DNA from: Neofusicoccum parvum
Taxonomy: Eukaryota; Ascomycota; Dothideomycetes; Botryosphaeriales; Botryosphaeriaceae
Length of the DNA: 64,000 bases
Direction of reading: 5' to 3'
Assembly (NCBI GenBank): GCA_020912385.1
Contig: CP087217.1
Coordinates: forward strand, 1,054,001 to 1,118,000
The notes beneath the pieces are model-generated. The model did not search any database. It was not told where the DNA came from and was given only the letters and a program-made list of their open reading frames with translations. Each line of letters begins with the position of its first letter. Position 1 is the first letter of the stretch. The translations under genes and the position numbers were made by a program. Positions 1 to 13,509 of this stretch are shown piece by piece.

Positions 1-141
1 CGCCGCTGGAGCCCACATATAACGTCAACCTCCCGCACCGAGCCTGGCTCGTTGACAACGCACTCACAACGTCCTGCTCTTCTCCCAATCAACCCTCCGC
101 CTCTCGACTGCGATCCAAGAGCCACGAAAAAGACATCCAAA

Positions 142-1065
142 ATGGCACCCAAGGAGCTCAACTTCATCACCGGCAACGCCAACAAGCTTGCCGAAGTCAA
201 GGCCATCCTGGCTGACAGCGGCGTCGAGCTGCGTAACCAGAGCGTGGATCTGGTTGAGATCCAGGGCACTGTTGAGGAGGTGACGCTGGACAAGTGCAGG
301 CGGGCTGCCGAGCATGTGCGTTTCCTAAGACCCACCTTCTGTGTTGAGATCAAGGATGGCCTCAGCTTGCAGTTCTTTTTGTGAAAGCAATTGAAGCATT
401 CACACACACAGCCAATTCTGGTATTTTGTATGGCCACCATAACTAACAGCCGACTTCCACCAACAGGTTAGTGGCCCCGTCTTGGTGGAGGATACCTGCC
501 TCTGCTTCAAGGCCATGAACGACCTCCCGGGACCATACATGTAGGTTGGCTAATTCCATTTGTCGGGTCGCATTCGTTCGTACCATCATGAATTTCGTCT
601 TCTGACCCCATTTCCAGCAAATGGTTCATGCAATCCATCGGCGTCCAGAACCTGCACAAGATGCTCGACGGCTTCGAGGACAAGTCCGCCCAAGCCGTCT
701 GCACCTTCGGGTACTCCGAGGGCCCGGGCCACGAGCCTATCCTCTTCCAAGGCAGGACCGATGTGAGTTGCCCGGCTTAAATCCGCATGTCTTACGCTTC
801 TGATATCTCTCGATCCAACAGGGCAAGATCGTGGCGTCGCGAGGCCCGACCAACTTCGGTAAGAAGCATCTCTTCCCCTTCACGCTACCAATGCGTTCAC
901 CCTCTCCTCCAGCGCTGACATTTCCTCCTTGTAGGCTGGGACTCGACCTTTGAATACGAGGGCCAGACATACGCAGAGATGCCAAAGGCAGAGAAGAACA
1001 AGATCTCGCACCGGGGCAAGGCGCTTGAGAAGCTCAAGGAGTGGCTCAAGACCAACGTCGACTAG
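142..1065 (+). CDS. HAM1: Inosine triphosphate pyrophosphatase (ITPase, HAM1 family)
   Basis: Hydrolyses ITP, dITP and XTP to monophosphates, cleansing the nucleotide pool of deaminated purines; cytosolic in known fungi. Five exons by splice sites: 142-315, 467-540, 618-762, 822-858 and 935-1065, giving 186 aa, the usual family length. The N-terminus carries the substrate-loop motif [10 protein letters not shown]; exon 2 encodes VEDTCL with the family's catalytic acidic residues; the end has the conserved SHRGKAL block. The ATG at 142 is chosen because it directly precedes the family N-terminus and has a good context (AAAATGGC). An in-frame ATG at 52 would add 30 residues without homology, so I treat that stretch as 5' leader. 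Intron 1 has a clear AACTAAC branch site at about 440. Convergent with the next gene, with 228 bp between stop codons. Confidence 0.95.
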
Positions 1066-1293
1066 AGTGGCAACCATATGGCATCTTCCTCCAACAACGC
1101 CTACGCTTCTGCTCCGAAAAAAAAAACTCATCTATCCAAGCCAAACGCCACCCGCCACGAACTTTTTGTTTCCCATATCAATAGATAGCCCACCCGATTT
1201 TTTCAAGAACCGATAGACGGGTATATGTAGAACCACCTCCCGCACCGCCAAAGAGAATATATGTGCACCTTCAAACCCGCGCAACACACGCGC

Positions 1294-1975
1294 TCAGTCC
1301 TCCTCCTCCTCCTCCTGCCCCTCCTCCCCCAACCCAGCATTCCCCTCCACACCCTCCTTATGATCCTCCCTCCACTGCCCTATCCACGCCTCGATCCGCT
1401 CCACATTCCCCTCCACCTCGTCCGCATCGTTGCTCCGCAGCTCCACCACAATCTCCTCGTCGAACGCGTCGCGCGCCTCGTCCAGCAGCACCTGCATGAT
1501 CTCCGCGTCCATGTTCTCGTCCAGCTTGCGGCTCGAGTAGCCGCGCGCGCTCAGCCGGTCGTACAGCAGCGTGCTGTCGGCGCGCACGACGACCACCAGG
1601 TCGATCCACGAGCGCGGGAAGAGGTCGCAGGCGTGCCAGTCGATGATGTTGCCGCCGCGGAGGACGTCGGGTTCGATGGCGTCGAGGAGCTGTGCAGCGA
1701 GCCGCGGCCGGCCGGCACTGTCAGCGCTGGACGGTCGCGGAGGAGGAGGTAGAGGAGGGAATGGTGGTGAGTGGGCCTTCTTTCCTCACCTTGTCCTCGT
1801 CCACGATCCAGCTGCCCAACTCCTCGTCCCTGCCGTCGTAGCAGTCGCGCTCCTTGGCCACCTGGTTGATGGCCAGGTGCCGCAGCCCCGAGTTCTGTGC
1901 CAGCAGCTGCGCGTGCGTTGTCTTGCCCACGCCCGGCGTGCCGGTGATGATGATGTTCGGGCTGGTGCGCTTCAT
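1294..1975 (-). CDS. FAP7: Adenylate kinase isoenzyme 6 homolog (FAP7)
   Basis: Small nuclear/cytoplasmic NMP kinase-like ATPase needed for the last 18S rRNA cleavage in 40S maturation in yeast. Two exons, complement(1790-1975) and complement(1294-1689), encode 193 aa, close to the yeast protein (197). The Walker A loop GTPGVGKT lies at residues 12-19. The lid/NMP features include WHACDLFPRSWIDLVVVV, then ARGYSSRKLDENMDAEI, a typical AK6 block, and the protein ends in a Glu-rich tail. The 100-bp intron falls between Lys62 and the next codon, phase 0. Transcribed in the same direction as the ZWF1 homolog upstream on this strand, with a 587-bp gap. Confidence 0.93.
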
Positions 1976-2562
1976 TGTTCGTTCGTTTTGTCGCGGGGGT
2001 CGTGGGGCTGTTGTAGGGAAAGAGGAGCTATGGAAATGCGTGTTGTAGCTATTTCCGGCGCGGGGTCGAGGCGATTGCGCAAAGGAAAGCTTCGAGCAGC
2101 ATTCAAATTCACATGGTGGAGTGCACAGTCGCGGGCGCCCGAAATTTTGGAGCCGCCCGCCGCAGCGCCCGCCAGTCAGAGGCCGATCGGCCCGAGCGCG
2201 AAGTTCTGCAATGACGGCATGGGGTACTAATTCACTACGCTGCCCTCAAGGTGCTTCGCCCACAAAGCTTGCAAAATATTCACCTCAAAACGCACGCTTC
2301 CAAAACACCATGAAAAGTTCATTGCTAGGCTGTCGTAGACTCCATTAACATGCTCTCCACATGTTGAGCAAACCCCGCCGTTAAAAAGAGAAAAAAAAAG
2401 ACAAAAAATGATGACGAGCACATCTTCCTCAGCACGTCGTTCTGACGTCTGACCTCTTCTCTGGTCGACTGTCGGGCGCCATATATTTGGTTGCTCTATT
2501 GGTATTTTTCCGAGATGAACCAAGCGAAAGCCATATTTATTTATCATTCACCGCAACTTGCC

Positions 2563-4622
<2,060 letters not shown>

Positions 4623-6284
4623 TGCGCCTATGGAATCTGTAGCGGGGGAATGCGACGGGAGAAGAGGGCGGCGAAAGAGGGGATGGGAGCAATGGGAGCT
4701 GGGGCAGAAATTCCGGAGGCGAGTAAATCAGCTGGGAGGGAGGATGATGTTGAGGTTGGCGGGACGGTGGCTTTGGTGGGGTTCTTTTTAGTCGCGGCAG
4801 CGGGCAGGGCGGATTATTCGGAGGCAGTGACGTTTGCGCGGCGGGCGGCGCTTTCTCGCTCTCGCTCGCGCGCTGCACTGCTGCCAATGCCAGTGCTCCG
4901 CGGCCCGTCGCACGACTGAAGCAGCGGGGACAGGACGCTCCAAATGAAATTTCAGCACAATCACAGGATCGGCAGTGCGCCGTCAATGTGCTACGTGTGT
5001 CTTCTCCCAAGTCCTCTCGTCGTCGCCCGCGCCTGCGCACAAAGGCGTGCCCCCCGATGACCGGACGGCGTCTTTAGCCATTTGGATCAGTCATCAGCGA
5101 GGTCGAAGAGATTGCACCGTTAACTCCAAAACTCCGCGGTCGCTTTCTCAGCGACCCACACGTCAACAGTGCCACGTCCGACCTGGCCGCCGTAGGCCGC
5201 AGCGTGCCGCCCGCCCAGAGCTACCCGCTGGGTGGTGGCCTTGGGTGCGTCGTGCCCTTCTCCGTGGGAACACCGCGCTTCGGTGACCCGTGGGGCGCCG
5301 TCACCGTCCAGCCACCTCGTCCGGGCCTTGCTGACTCTGGCCGCTCCATGCGCTGACAGAGCAGCTGCCGGAGCCTCCGGTGGGCGAGCAGCAGCATATT
5401 GCCTGCACCCCTCATAATTCGGCATGCCGCCGGCGTGCATCTGCTGCACACCGGCACCTCGCCCACACCGCACCGCACCGCACTACACCGGCACCTCCCC
5501 CAAACCGTCTGGGTCTCAACGAGCGACGTCGGCCGAAAAGAGACAGCTCCAGGAGCTAGGACGCCTGCAGCTCCCAAGCCACAGGAAGCACGTCCGGCCG
5601 TGAGCGACACTGACCCACGTCCGTCGATAAAACCTCTTATCTGATCTCCCACGCCGCCTCACGCAGCCACGCAGCAGCCGCCGCCGGAGACTCAAGGGCC
5701 ATTCGAGGAATTTCTCACGCAAAAACACCGATTGCTCGGGTCATCTATTCCGGTCTCTCTATGCACGTCTATGTATTATACGATTCGTACAGCGTCCGTT
5801 CGGTGGATTAGTCAAATGGCCAGGGCGGTTGTGAGATCCATCTAGTCCCCACGTGCGCCTTTGTGATCTGCTCGCAAGCTCCGAAGCCTCCCCGACTGTC
5901 GTCATGGGGGCGATGCGACATCGCCGCGCCAAGCGGTCAACAGCTTCCTACAGCCTGAAACGCGCGGGAAAAAACAGATTGCTCACTCCTGATCTTGCAG
6001 GAACTCGAGGACAGCTGTCGCGATGTTAGACAATTCAGGCTATTGGAGGAGCGGCACCGCGCGGAGAAGTCATGCTGCTTTTCCGCCGTCCGTCGTCCGT
6101 CCGGGTTCCCCCCAAAGCCGGTACTCTTCATACAGAGGGGTGCCGCAGCCGACGGCTAGCGCAAAAGTGCTTCCGACCTCCACCACTGCGGAAGTATAAC
6201 TCCAGGTAGCGCGAGCGCATATTCCGAGTGACTTTCGCATCCGGATGGATGCTCCAACTTCCTCGAGACTATGTTTTCTTCGCG
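4623..6284. other. Gene-free stretch upstream of ZWF1
   Basis: 1.66 kb between the ZWF1 start and the 3' end of the ABHD11-like gene. It should contain the ZWF1 promoter. Open frames here on both strands (for example 5120-5652) are short, GC-driven and show no recognisable protein family. I see no tRNA, repeat array or transposon feature. Confidence 0.5.
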
Positions 6285-7374
6285 CTATCCGCCGGCTGCA
6301 GCCCCCCCTCTGTACCAGTTTTGGTTTGAGCATTCGGGGCACGCCTGACCTTCAGACGGTGGCTCTTGCGCCGCAATGACTTGTCTCACACAGGCCTCAA
6401 AAATGCAAAAAGGACGGGAAATGGTGACATACCTTGTCGGAAGCCCTCCGGATTCTCGGAGACGACCCAATGCCCAGACTCCACGTCCTTCATCTTGAAC
6501 AGCGGGAAGAACCTGCCGATGATTGGCATCGTCTCGTCGGGGACATAGTGACTCTTCGTGCCGCGGATGAACAGCGCGGACTTGTTGAAGCGCGTCGCCT
6601 CCGGGTCCTTGAACGGGAAGTCGGCCATGTTGTCGAGCGCGTTGGCGAGGTAGGCGACGGGGATCTTGAACTGCAGGTGGTCGTTGCCGGGGGCGCGCAC
6701 CAGGTTGGACAGCAGGAACTGGCGCACCGGCAGCTCCTCCGCGAACGGCTTCATGATGGCGTCGGCGTCGCTCTGCCGCTTGGGCTTCGCTGCGTCCACT
6801 TTCTTCATGCCCTGCACGTACTTGCCAAAGTCGCTCTTGAGCGCCGCGTCCACCGGCGCGTTGTCCACCGGGATAACGTCGCGCACCAGCTCCGGTCGCC
6901 GCAGCGCAACCGCCATGACCGTCTTCGCGCCCATCGAGTGCCCGATCAGCGTTGACCCGCTGAGCTTGTGATGCTCGATGAAGTCCTCCATGTCCTCCGC
7001 GAGCGCGGTGTAGTCGTGGCGGGGGTCGTGGGGGGAGTCGCCATGGTTGCGCAGGTCAACAGCGTAGATGGGACGGTTCAGGTCGCGCGTAAGCTGCCTG
7101 TACATAAATCCGTAAGCGCTCGGTGTTTCGCCGATGAGCAGGGTGCCAAAGAGAAACCGTACTTACTTATGCTCCTGTTGTTTCTCTTGGACCCGAACAG
7201 GCCGTGCAGAATAATAATCGGAGCATTCTCAGAGACCGATGTCGCCGAGCCCTTCGGCGGCTCGTGGAGGTCGTAGGAAAGATCGAGCCGGGCGAGCGGC
7301 CGCGAGGTGCTGAATGGCCTGAGGATAGCGTGACGCGCCAGCCTGCGCGGCGCAGCAGCTCGCGTGGTGAACAT
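6285..7374 (-). CDS. ABHD11-type mitochondrial alpha/beta hydrolase
   Basis: Serine hydrolase of the ABHD11/yeast IMO32 group, mitochondrial in studied species; its physiological substrate is not settled. Exons complement(7163-7374) and complement(6433-7097), plus a probable terminal exon complement(6285-6379). The N-terminus MFTTRAAAPRRLARHAILRP is Arg-rich with no acidic residues, followed by FSTSRPL, a typical mitochondrial presequence, which favours the ATG at 7374 over 7425. Visible fold features are the oxyanion loop HGLFGSKRNNRSIS, the block DLRNHGDSPHD, the nucleophile elbow GHSMGAK (Ser) and the C-terminal catalytic His in ESGHWV. The intron 7098-7162 rejoins SISK to QLTRDL. The 3' end is uncertain: reading through the last donor gives 307 aa, while splicing at 6380-6432 gives 323 aa with a Cys/Gly-rich tail that the family does not have. 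Confidence 0.82.
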
Positions 7375-8007
7375 GTCGGGGCGTTTCTGCTGACTGCTGC
7401 TTTGCGATGCGGGCTTTGCTGCCAACCCCGGTCGAGTTTTGGGAAAATGCGGATATTAGTAATATGACGAATTTCTCCAGGGGAACATCGTTTGGCCGGC
7501 AGAATTGGCTGAGAGGCCGACGGCGCAATACGAGGAGCGGCGGCCTGTGAATCGCCGTGTTCCAAATCTTCCAATGACCCGGTCAGGCTCGAGGTGAGAT
7601 AAAGAACACCGACGGAGCGGTATGGGCTGCGGCGCATGAGCTTCGAGAAGCATCGCGGCAGAAAGGGAGAAGGGAAGAAGAGAGCAGCCGTCTAGCCAAT
7701 GTTGAATTATCCACGCGCGCAAGAAGGCAACAAAACAGAATTTACCCAATCCACCCGCCCCAACGCCTTCTACTTGCATTGAATCCAAAGAAAGTCCTCC
7801 TGCTTACTCCCGCAATCATCACGTGGAGCGTCCAAAAAGCGATCACCCCGCGGTGGCTGAGAAAAAAAAAAGTCCCCAAAGCCTCTCAACGCCAACAGTA
7901 GTCAAGCATGCAGCTCCACCTGCACGCACCCCTCATCGGTAGCCCCGCAACGCGTGCGCGTGCAGCTCCTCCATTCCAACCCCAACCCCATTCACCCTCA
8001 GCAGCGC
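7375..8007. other. Intergenic, ABHD11-like promoter and RHB1 3' side
   Basis: 633 bp between two minus-strand genes. It should hold the promoter of the ABHD11-like gene and the 3' UTR of the Rheb gene. An A-run lies at about 7861-7870. No coding signal beyond short shadow frames was seen. Confidence 0.5.
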
Positions 8008-9057
8008 TCACATCACGGTGCACTTGCCGCCCGCCGTCGGCTCGCCGGGGTTCTGGCTCTTCTCGATCTCGCCAATCATGTGGTCGAAGGCCCTGGACAC
8101 GTTCTCGTTGTAGCGGGCGCTGGCCTCGGTCCACGCGCACTTGAACTCCTCGGCCAGCGCCTTGCCCTGCTCGGCCGTAACCTGGCGCTGCTCGGGGCGC
8201 AGGTCGCTCTTGTTGCCCACAATGACGAGCGGGACCCATTCCGTGCCCTGTCGTAGAGAAAAGATTAACGTGCTGCTGAAACGAATTGCCCTTGCTGCCC
8301 GATTGCCCAATGCTCATACGCCTGCCGCTGTCTCCTGTTCACCACTGCCACCACGAAAAACAGGGCGTATGAACTGGCTGGGCTGGTGGCGTATGGACGG
8401 CGGCTGGCGCAGCAGCAGGGGCGGCGGCGGTGACGGCGGTCTTACCAGGTGGTTGAGAATCTTGTCGCGGATGATGCGGGCCATCTCGAAGGTCTGCTTG
8501 TGGCCGACCGAGTAGACGATCATGTAGCCGTGGATGCCGATGAAGTGCTTCGAGTTCAGGATGCTGTACTCATCCTGAAGGTGCGCGAGAAGCTCGTCAG
8601 CCGCCTCTCCTCATTCGGGTGTTGCTTCAGCCACGTTGCTCTCTTTCGTGTAGTAGTAGAAAGAAAGGTCCCCCCTCGTGGGCTCTACCGCCTTCCAACC
8701 CCTCGGCGTGAGCGCTAGTATCCCCCTCTCTTTTGCCTTCGCTCGCCACAGCCCTCCCAAAATATTGGTTACGTACCTGGCCGGCCGTGTCGATGATCTC
8801 GGTGGCATAATCCACGCCCTTGTAGCGGATGACCTTGCTGAACGTGTTCTCGATCGTGGGGTAGTAGCTCTCGACGAAGTGGCCGTCTACGAATTGGACC
8901 GTGAGCGAGGATTTGCCTGCAAGCGTGATTCGAGCGACAGGTCAGCAAGGCGTCTTTCGGTCGCGGGATGCGGACAGAACAAAGGGAAGCGGGACGGTGT
9001 ACCGACAGAGCGGCTGCCGACAATTGCAATCTTGCGCTGCTTCGGAGGCGCAGGCAT
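8008..9057 (-). CDS. RHB1: Rheb-type small GTPase
   Basis: Ras-family GTPase that activates TORC1 at the vacuole/endomembrane and affects basic amino-acid uptake in fungi. Exons complement(9003-9057), (8777-8916), (8446-8574) and (8008-8247) give 187 aa. The P-loop GSRSVGKS at residues 14-21 has Arg where Ras has Gly12, a hallmark of Rheb. The effector region VESYYPTIENTFSK, switch II DTAGQDEYSIL, GNKSD and EASAR are all Rheb-like. The C-terminus CTVM is a CAAX farnesylation box. Introns 1 and 2 cut the P-loop and the DTAGQ motif. Start chosen at MPAPPKQRK, the family N-terminus; an upstream in-frame ATG at 9114 adds residues the family lacks. Confidence 0.95.
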
Positions 9058-10443
9058 CTTTGCGGATGGAGAGGCTCTTTCGTAGTAATAGGTGAGGGCA
9101 CGGAGAAAAACCACCAGGCGGGCGCAAAGATTACAGCAGAAAAATGGGAGGGTAAGGGCGAGCTCAATTGGGGGCTTGCGCGCGCTTGAATAGTGTTTGG
9201 GACTGGTGCCCAGCAGCTTAGCTGGTCAGGCGGTGACGACGGTAGTGCCGTTGTACCGCTTCAGCCTATGATGAAACAGCAAGCAAGCCCGAGGTGCCTG
9301 GGAGGGAAGCAGCAACGCGGAAGGTACAACGCGCAGGAATATGTGTGTACACGCAAAGAAGAGGACCCCTCTGCGGCGAAAAAACCTCGAAGCTGCAACC
9401 CTACGATGGCAGCCTGTCCTTTTTTACCTAAGAGGCTGCCAGTTCCACAATTGATCGAGTAATGGAAACAAGCCACGCCTATTCGCCGGGGGCGTGCTGT
9501 CTGCCCTCCAGCGCGCCGCCGCGGACGCACAGCTGCTCTATTGTGCATGCAAGGCTGCCGTCGCTCAAGCCAGCTGCAAGGGCAGCATGTGCGACCATAG
9601 ACTCGATGCGCGCACATGCAAAGAGCTGGACCGGAATCGTGACGCCATAATATCCGCAGGGCTGGACCGCGCCGTCCTAAGGTTTTGCCAATGCCCGCCC
9701 CATGTCATGATCCACGGAGCTGCCCGCTGTCACATCAGGTGGCATGTCTCTCTTGTACCATCCTGTCGCATCCTTCTGAAAGCCATGGCTCTGCTACCCC
9801 CAAAACTGCTTCCGCATTGCGTCAGCACAAACGCGGTCGCGTGGTATCACAGCATGCAAGGCGCAGAAGGATGTCAGCTAGGCTCGTTTGGAAGAGCGAC
9901 CTGGCTCCATACGTTCAGCTGTCTTGTCTATGCAGTGCAGACTGACCACGCAGCGGCCTTCCTGACCGCATGCCGTCGGATGGTGTTGTTGTACATCCGA
10001 TGTGGAAACGTTTACCCTTCTTGGGCGAGACTAGCTGTCGGCTGCAGAGTGCATGGATGCTATATGGGCGCCTTTATACGCGTGCATTTTCGACTGCAGC
10101 CTGGACCCTCAAAAACAGGAAGGTGATCCACAGAGGAAAACGTTGGTTAATGAGTGTAGTAGAATATATACAGCTGTAACCGGAGATCTTCCAACAGAGA
10201 AGGCCTGCGGTCGTATTGGTGTCCCAAGATGGACGATGGTGATGTATGTGTCTCAGCCACACCGAGCCGCACAAATGCAGCCCAAAGAGCCTCCTTGTCA
10301 AAGTCATTCCGGGGTATCGGGTATCTCAAATTTCCTCCCATACTTTACCGTTCCTTCATAGCACCCTCTCAAACCCCCGAACGCCTCTTTACAAAAAGAA
10401 TAATCATATCAGAGGTGGGCCATTTCTAGACCGCACCCTTCGT
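9058..10443. other. Gene-free stretch between RHB1 and WAPL
   Basis: 1.39 kb holding the RHB1 promoter and the WAPL 3' UTR. A 210-codon plus-strand open frame (9494-10126) is rich in Cys and His without family resemblance and has no convincing start context. I regard this stretch as non-coding. Confidence 0.5.
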
Positions 10444-13400
10444 TCATGTCGCTCGTCCTTGAAGTCGGTCGATGACGCCCTGCAGTCTCGCCGTGTAGTT
10501 TGCCCAGACTTCTCGGCCTTCCTCGCCATCGAAGGCCTCCTTATCCACTTTCTGGTGCACGAAAATAAATTCTTCGACCGCGTGAATGAGCACGTCCAAA
10601 CGCTGCTGCGGAAGTTTGGCGCGGACTTTTTCTCTGACAGCCCAAGTCTGGCAAAGGTTTCCAAGGAGGACTGCGAGATAGCCATAGGCGACGCTGGACT
10701 GCGACTCCTCCATCGAGTCTGCCTGCGCAGCTCGCTCCATGCCTTCGAGGAACGATCGAACCAAGGAGTTGAGCAGTCCGTCTCCGTCCTTCATTGATGC
10801 CACTCTTGCATCGTTACTAAACTCAGCAAGGTTGATCATTGCGCCGAGTGACAGGATGAGACGGTCCAGTGTTTTCATATGCTCTTCTTCATCCAATTGC
10901 GTTCCCAGCGCCCGGCAACGGCTACCAATCGAGTGCAGCAAATTTTGCACAAGTGTCGGTGAGGCAAACACGTTGCAAACCTCGGGATTGTTGTTCGTCA
11001 GGTTCAAAGTGAGCCGAAGAGCAAGTGCTTCCAATTGCTCGGTCAAGGCTAGCCCCGAGCCAACCACTGCATCGACCGAGCGAGCAAGCTTGTTCATCGA
11101 TGCATCAGCATCAGTGGAGGAGTTGGTCCAAGCTGTAGCATTCAAAGACCCAGACTCCAGGATCGACAGCGTAAGCTCCAATAGCGCTGTTTCTGAAGAC
11201 GACGCCGAGCCTGACGCCAGCTTTTGTGCCGGATCTTTTGCGAGTTCCGCGATATCTGCAAATGCTCGGAAGCCGAGCAGATCCTCGGAGTTGCCGCTTT
11301 CCCTAAGCTTGCGTACCACAGATTCCAAGCTCTTGAGTGCCACGGCTCGCGGAGAGACAACTTGAGGAGTATCGTCGGGCCAAATGGTTCTCACAAGCAA
11401 CGATCGAAACTCGCCAAGCATGTCTCGCGCAACCTTGGACATATTGGTCCGACGCTCTTTCGCAATCTTCTCGATGTCGAGGTCAAATCTGAGGAGCCCA
11501 GCCAATGTTCTCAGACATCCCGCACTATACATGGCTGCCACAGCTGTTTTGGGGGCTTCGGCTAAAGCCATAAACTCCATCGCAGCCGCAACTAGAAAGC
11601 CGAGAATAGGGTCCGACGTTGCACCGCAGAAGTGGAAGAGCCGACTGTCAAGGCCATGGTCAACCATTCGACTCACATAACTCTTGTCTGTGAGTTTAGT
11701 GCACAACTCCATGAGAGCGCTGCGTCTGCGTGACAGAGAATTTGCCTTCTTTTCCTCGACGTCATCAAGAAGATTTTCGATGTCGTCCACAACACGTCTC
11801 GCTGTTCCTGCAGCTCGAAGCTCATGGATATTTCGCATTGCGCTGCCGCCTTCCTCTAGATCGTCGAGGTCGTTCCGGGGCTGCGGTTTCCGCGAAGGTC
11901 CGAGGGAATCAAAGGAGGGAAGACCGAGCATCAGCTCATCCTCAAGGCTGCTCTCATTGAGATACGACCTTGTACGAGCGTAGGTAAGCTTTGGGCCAGA
12001 ATTCGCAGGGGCTGAAGTTTGAGACGAGGTACTCTCTTGAGAAAGTCCAGTCGTTGATTCTGTGTGTTGAGAGCTCTTCGAAGAACGGCCTGCAGTGCTT
12101 TGATTCGAGTTGAGCTTCGCTGGCTTTGGCAGAACTGGTACATCCGCGTCCATCATGGTCTCATCCTCATCGGACTCGTCATCAGACTCCGTCTTTTGCT
12201 TTAGGGTGTCAATCAAACGGCGTCGTCGATTGCCACCCGCATGCGTCACGTCAGAGCTTGATCGTTGCAGCGTGGTCTTTCGCGGTTTGACCGAGTGTGT
12301 TATCTTGAGTTGATTGAGATTGAGAGCGCTCGGGCTCGCGGTCTCTCCATCGTCGAGAAGGTTACTCCACGCCTTGTGTTGCCGCGGTGTAACTGTCCCA
12401 AAAGGTGATTTTGACGTCCTTGCAGGTGGGGTGGCCGGGGTAGTTATGTCTTCTTCTTCATCTTCCTCCTCCTCTTCCCCATCTGGCGAGTCAGGCGACG
12501 GGGGAGATAATGGTGATTCTGCAGGGCTAGAGGGTTTAGTCTCCGGTGACGGGAGCATTCTCTGTAGCAGGGTCGGAGCAGACTTTCCCTTCTGAACCAC
12601 GGGTTTGATCGTTGGTGGCCTGGATTCATTCCGTCGCGACCTAGCCAGTTTGATCGCTTGTATAGCGGATGTGCCAGAGGTGGCGGGGGCGTCAGGCTGG
12701 GTCCCAGTGGTGCTTGCTGAATCGCCCTTTAGCAAGCGCGCCGTCCGGATTCCCATCACCGTGTTTGTAGCACGCGCTTTTGGTGCGAGCTTGATCGATG
12801 GCTTGATCGATGGCTTGATCGGTGGAGCCGCCAATTCGTCTGCAGATGAACTAGGCGCAGGCTGAGTCGGTTCTCTCTTCTGAGGGCTGGCTTCCCGCCT
12901 GCTCTTGATCGACTTGGTCGGCCTTTCCTTTACCACATTCGTGATTTTCATGCCATCCTCTAAACCCTCCACCAGACCATGAAACCTCTTATTCGGTTTT
13001 TCTTTTGCATGTTCTAGATTCGGAGGTGGTATCACAACGACTGGGTTGCGGCCGGCCCGCGGGATATCTCCACGTGTAGTAACTTTCTTTCCAACAGGCT
13101 CTTCCGTGTGCCTGCTTGTTGACGGGCTGCGCTTCCGGGAAAGCCGCTTAGCTTCTGCAGCCGCCACCTCTTTATGTAGTTGCTCCGACGCAGAATCCTC
13201 GGAAAACACCCTTTCGCTCTTTTCCACAGCGCGCGGCGCCTTCTTGACCTGAGATTGTCTCACGGGCGCCTTCGAGGGCTTGGAAATCTCGTCCTCGGAC
13301 GAAGGCATGTCGAAGATCGAGAGTGAGTCAGCCTTCGGCCTGGTAACAGTTGCGGCGGACGCGACATGTCCTTTGCTTCCAGCCCAGGAGGGCTTTGGCA

Positions 13401-13509
13401 CACGCGGTTTCTCCGGGGACGGTGCATCGCTGAAGAGCTTGTAGTTTGTTGTGTTGCGCGACGACTTGCCGTAGGTCGCGACCTTCTTGCGCCGTTGCGG
13501 GAAATCCAT
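10444..13509 (-). CDS. WAPL-domain protein (cohesin release factor)
   Basis: Homolog of Wapl/Rad61, which with Pds5 opens the Smc3-Scc1 gate and removes cohesin from chromatin. A single 3,066-nt exon encodes 1,021 aa. The N-terminus has the short conserved motif KKVATYGK at residues 8-15. Residues of roughly 20-560 are low-complexity and basic/Ser/Pro-rich with an acidic patch (EEEEEDEEED), presumably disordered. The C-terminal half, beginning near VDDIENLLDDVEEKKANSL, is an all-helical WAPL domain with the recognisable LCTKLTDKSYVSRMVDHGL block. The unspliced structure contrasts with the intron-rich genes around it. Shares a 785-bp divergent promoter region with FUR1. IKPS is repeated in the linker, from a small tandem duplication near 12.79 kb. 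Confidence 0.88.
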   Translation of the reverse strand: MDFPQRRKKVATYGKSSRNTTNYKLFSDAPSPEKPRVPKPSWAGSKGHVASAATVTRPKADSLSIFDMPSSEDEISKPSKAPVRQSQVKKAPRAVEKSERVFSEDSASEQLHKEVAAAEAKRLSRKRSPSTSRHTEEPVGKKVTTRGDIPRAGRNPVVVIPPPNLEHAKEKPNKRFHGLVEGLEDGMKITNVVKERPTKSIKSRREASPQKREPTQPAPSSSADELAAPPIKPSIKPSIKLAPKARATNTVMGIRTARLLKGDSASTTGTQPDAPATSGTSAIQAIKLARSRRNESRPPTIKPVVQKGKSAPTLLQRMLPSPETKPSSPAESPLSPPSPDSPDGEEEEEDEEEDITTPATPPARTSKSPFGTVTPRQHKAWSNLLDDGETASPSALNLNQLKITHSVKPRKTTLQRSSSDVTHAGGNRRRRLIDTLKQKTESDDESDEDETMMDADVPVLPKPAKLNSNQSTAGRSSKSSQHTESTTGLSQESTSSQTSAPANSGPKLTYARTRSYLNESSLEDELMLGLPSFDSLGPSRKPQPRNDLDDLEEGGSAMRNIHELRAAGTARRVVDDIENLLDDVEEKKANSLSRRRSALMELCTKLTDKSYVSRMVDHGLDSRLFHFCGATSDPILGFLVAAAMEFMALAEAPKTAVAAMYSAGCLRTLAGLLRFDLDIEKIAKERRTNMSKVARDMLGEFRSLLVRTIWPDDTPQVVSPRAVALKSLESVVRKLRESGNSEDLLGFRAFADIAELAKDPAQKLASGSASSSETALLELTLSILESGSLNATAWTNSSTDADASMNKLARSVDAVVGSGLALTEQLEALALRLTLNLTNNNPEVCNVFASPTLVQNLLHSIGSRCRALGTQLDEEEHMKTLDRLILSLGAMINLAEFSNDARVASMKDGDGLLNSLVRSFLEGMERAAQADSMEESQSSVAYGYLAVLLGNLCQTWAVREKVRAKLPQQRLDVLIHAVEEFIFVHQKVDKEAFDGEEGREVWANYTARLQGVIDRLQGRAT

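Noticed and set aside
9494..10126. 210-codon plus-strand open frame as a gene
   Set aside because: No family resemblance, no introns or start context to support it, and it overlaps the RHB1 promoter region.
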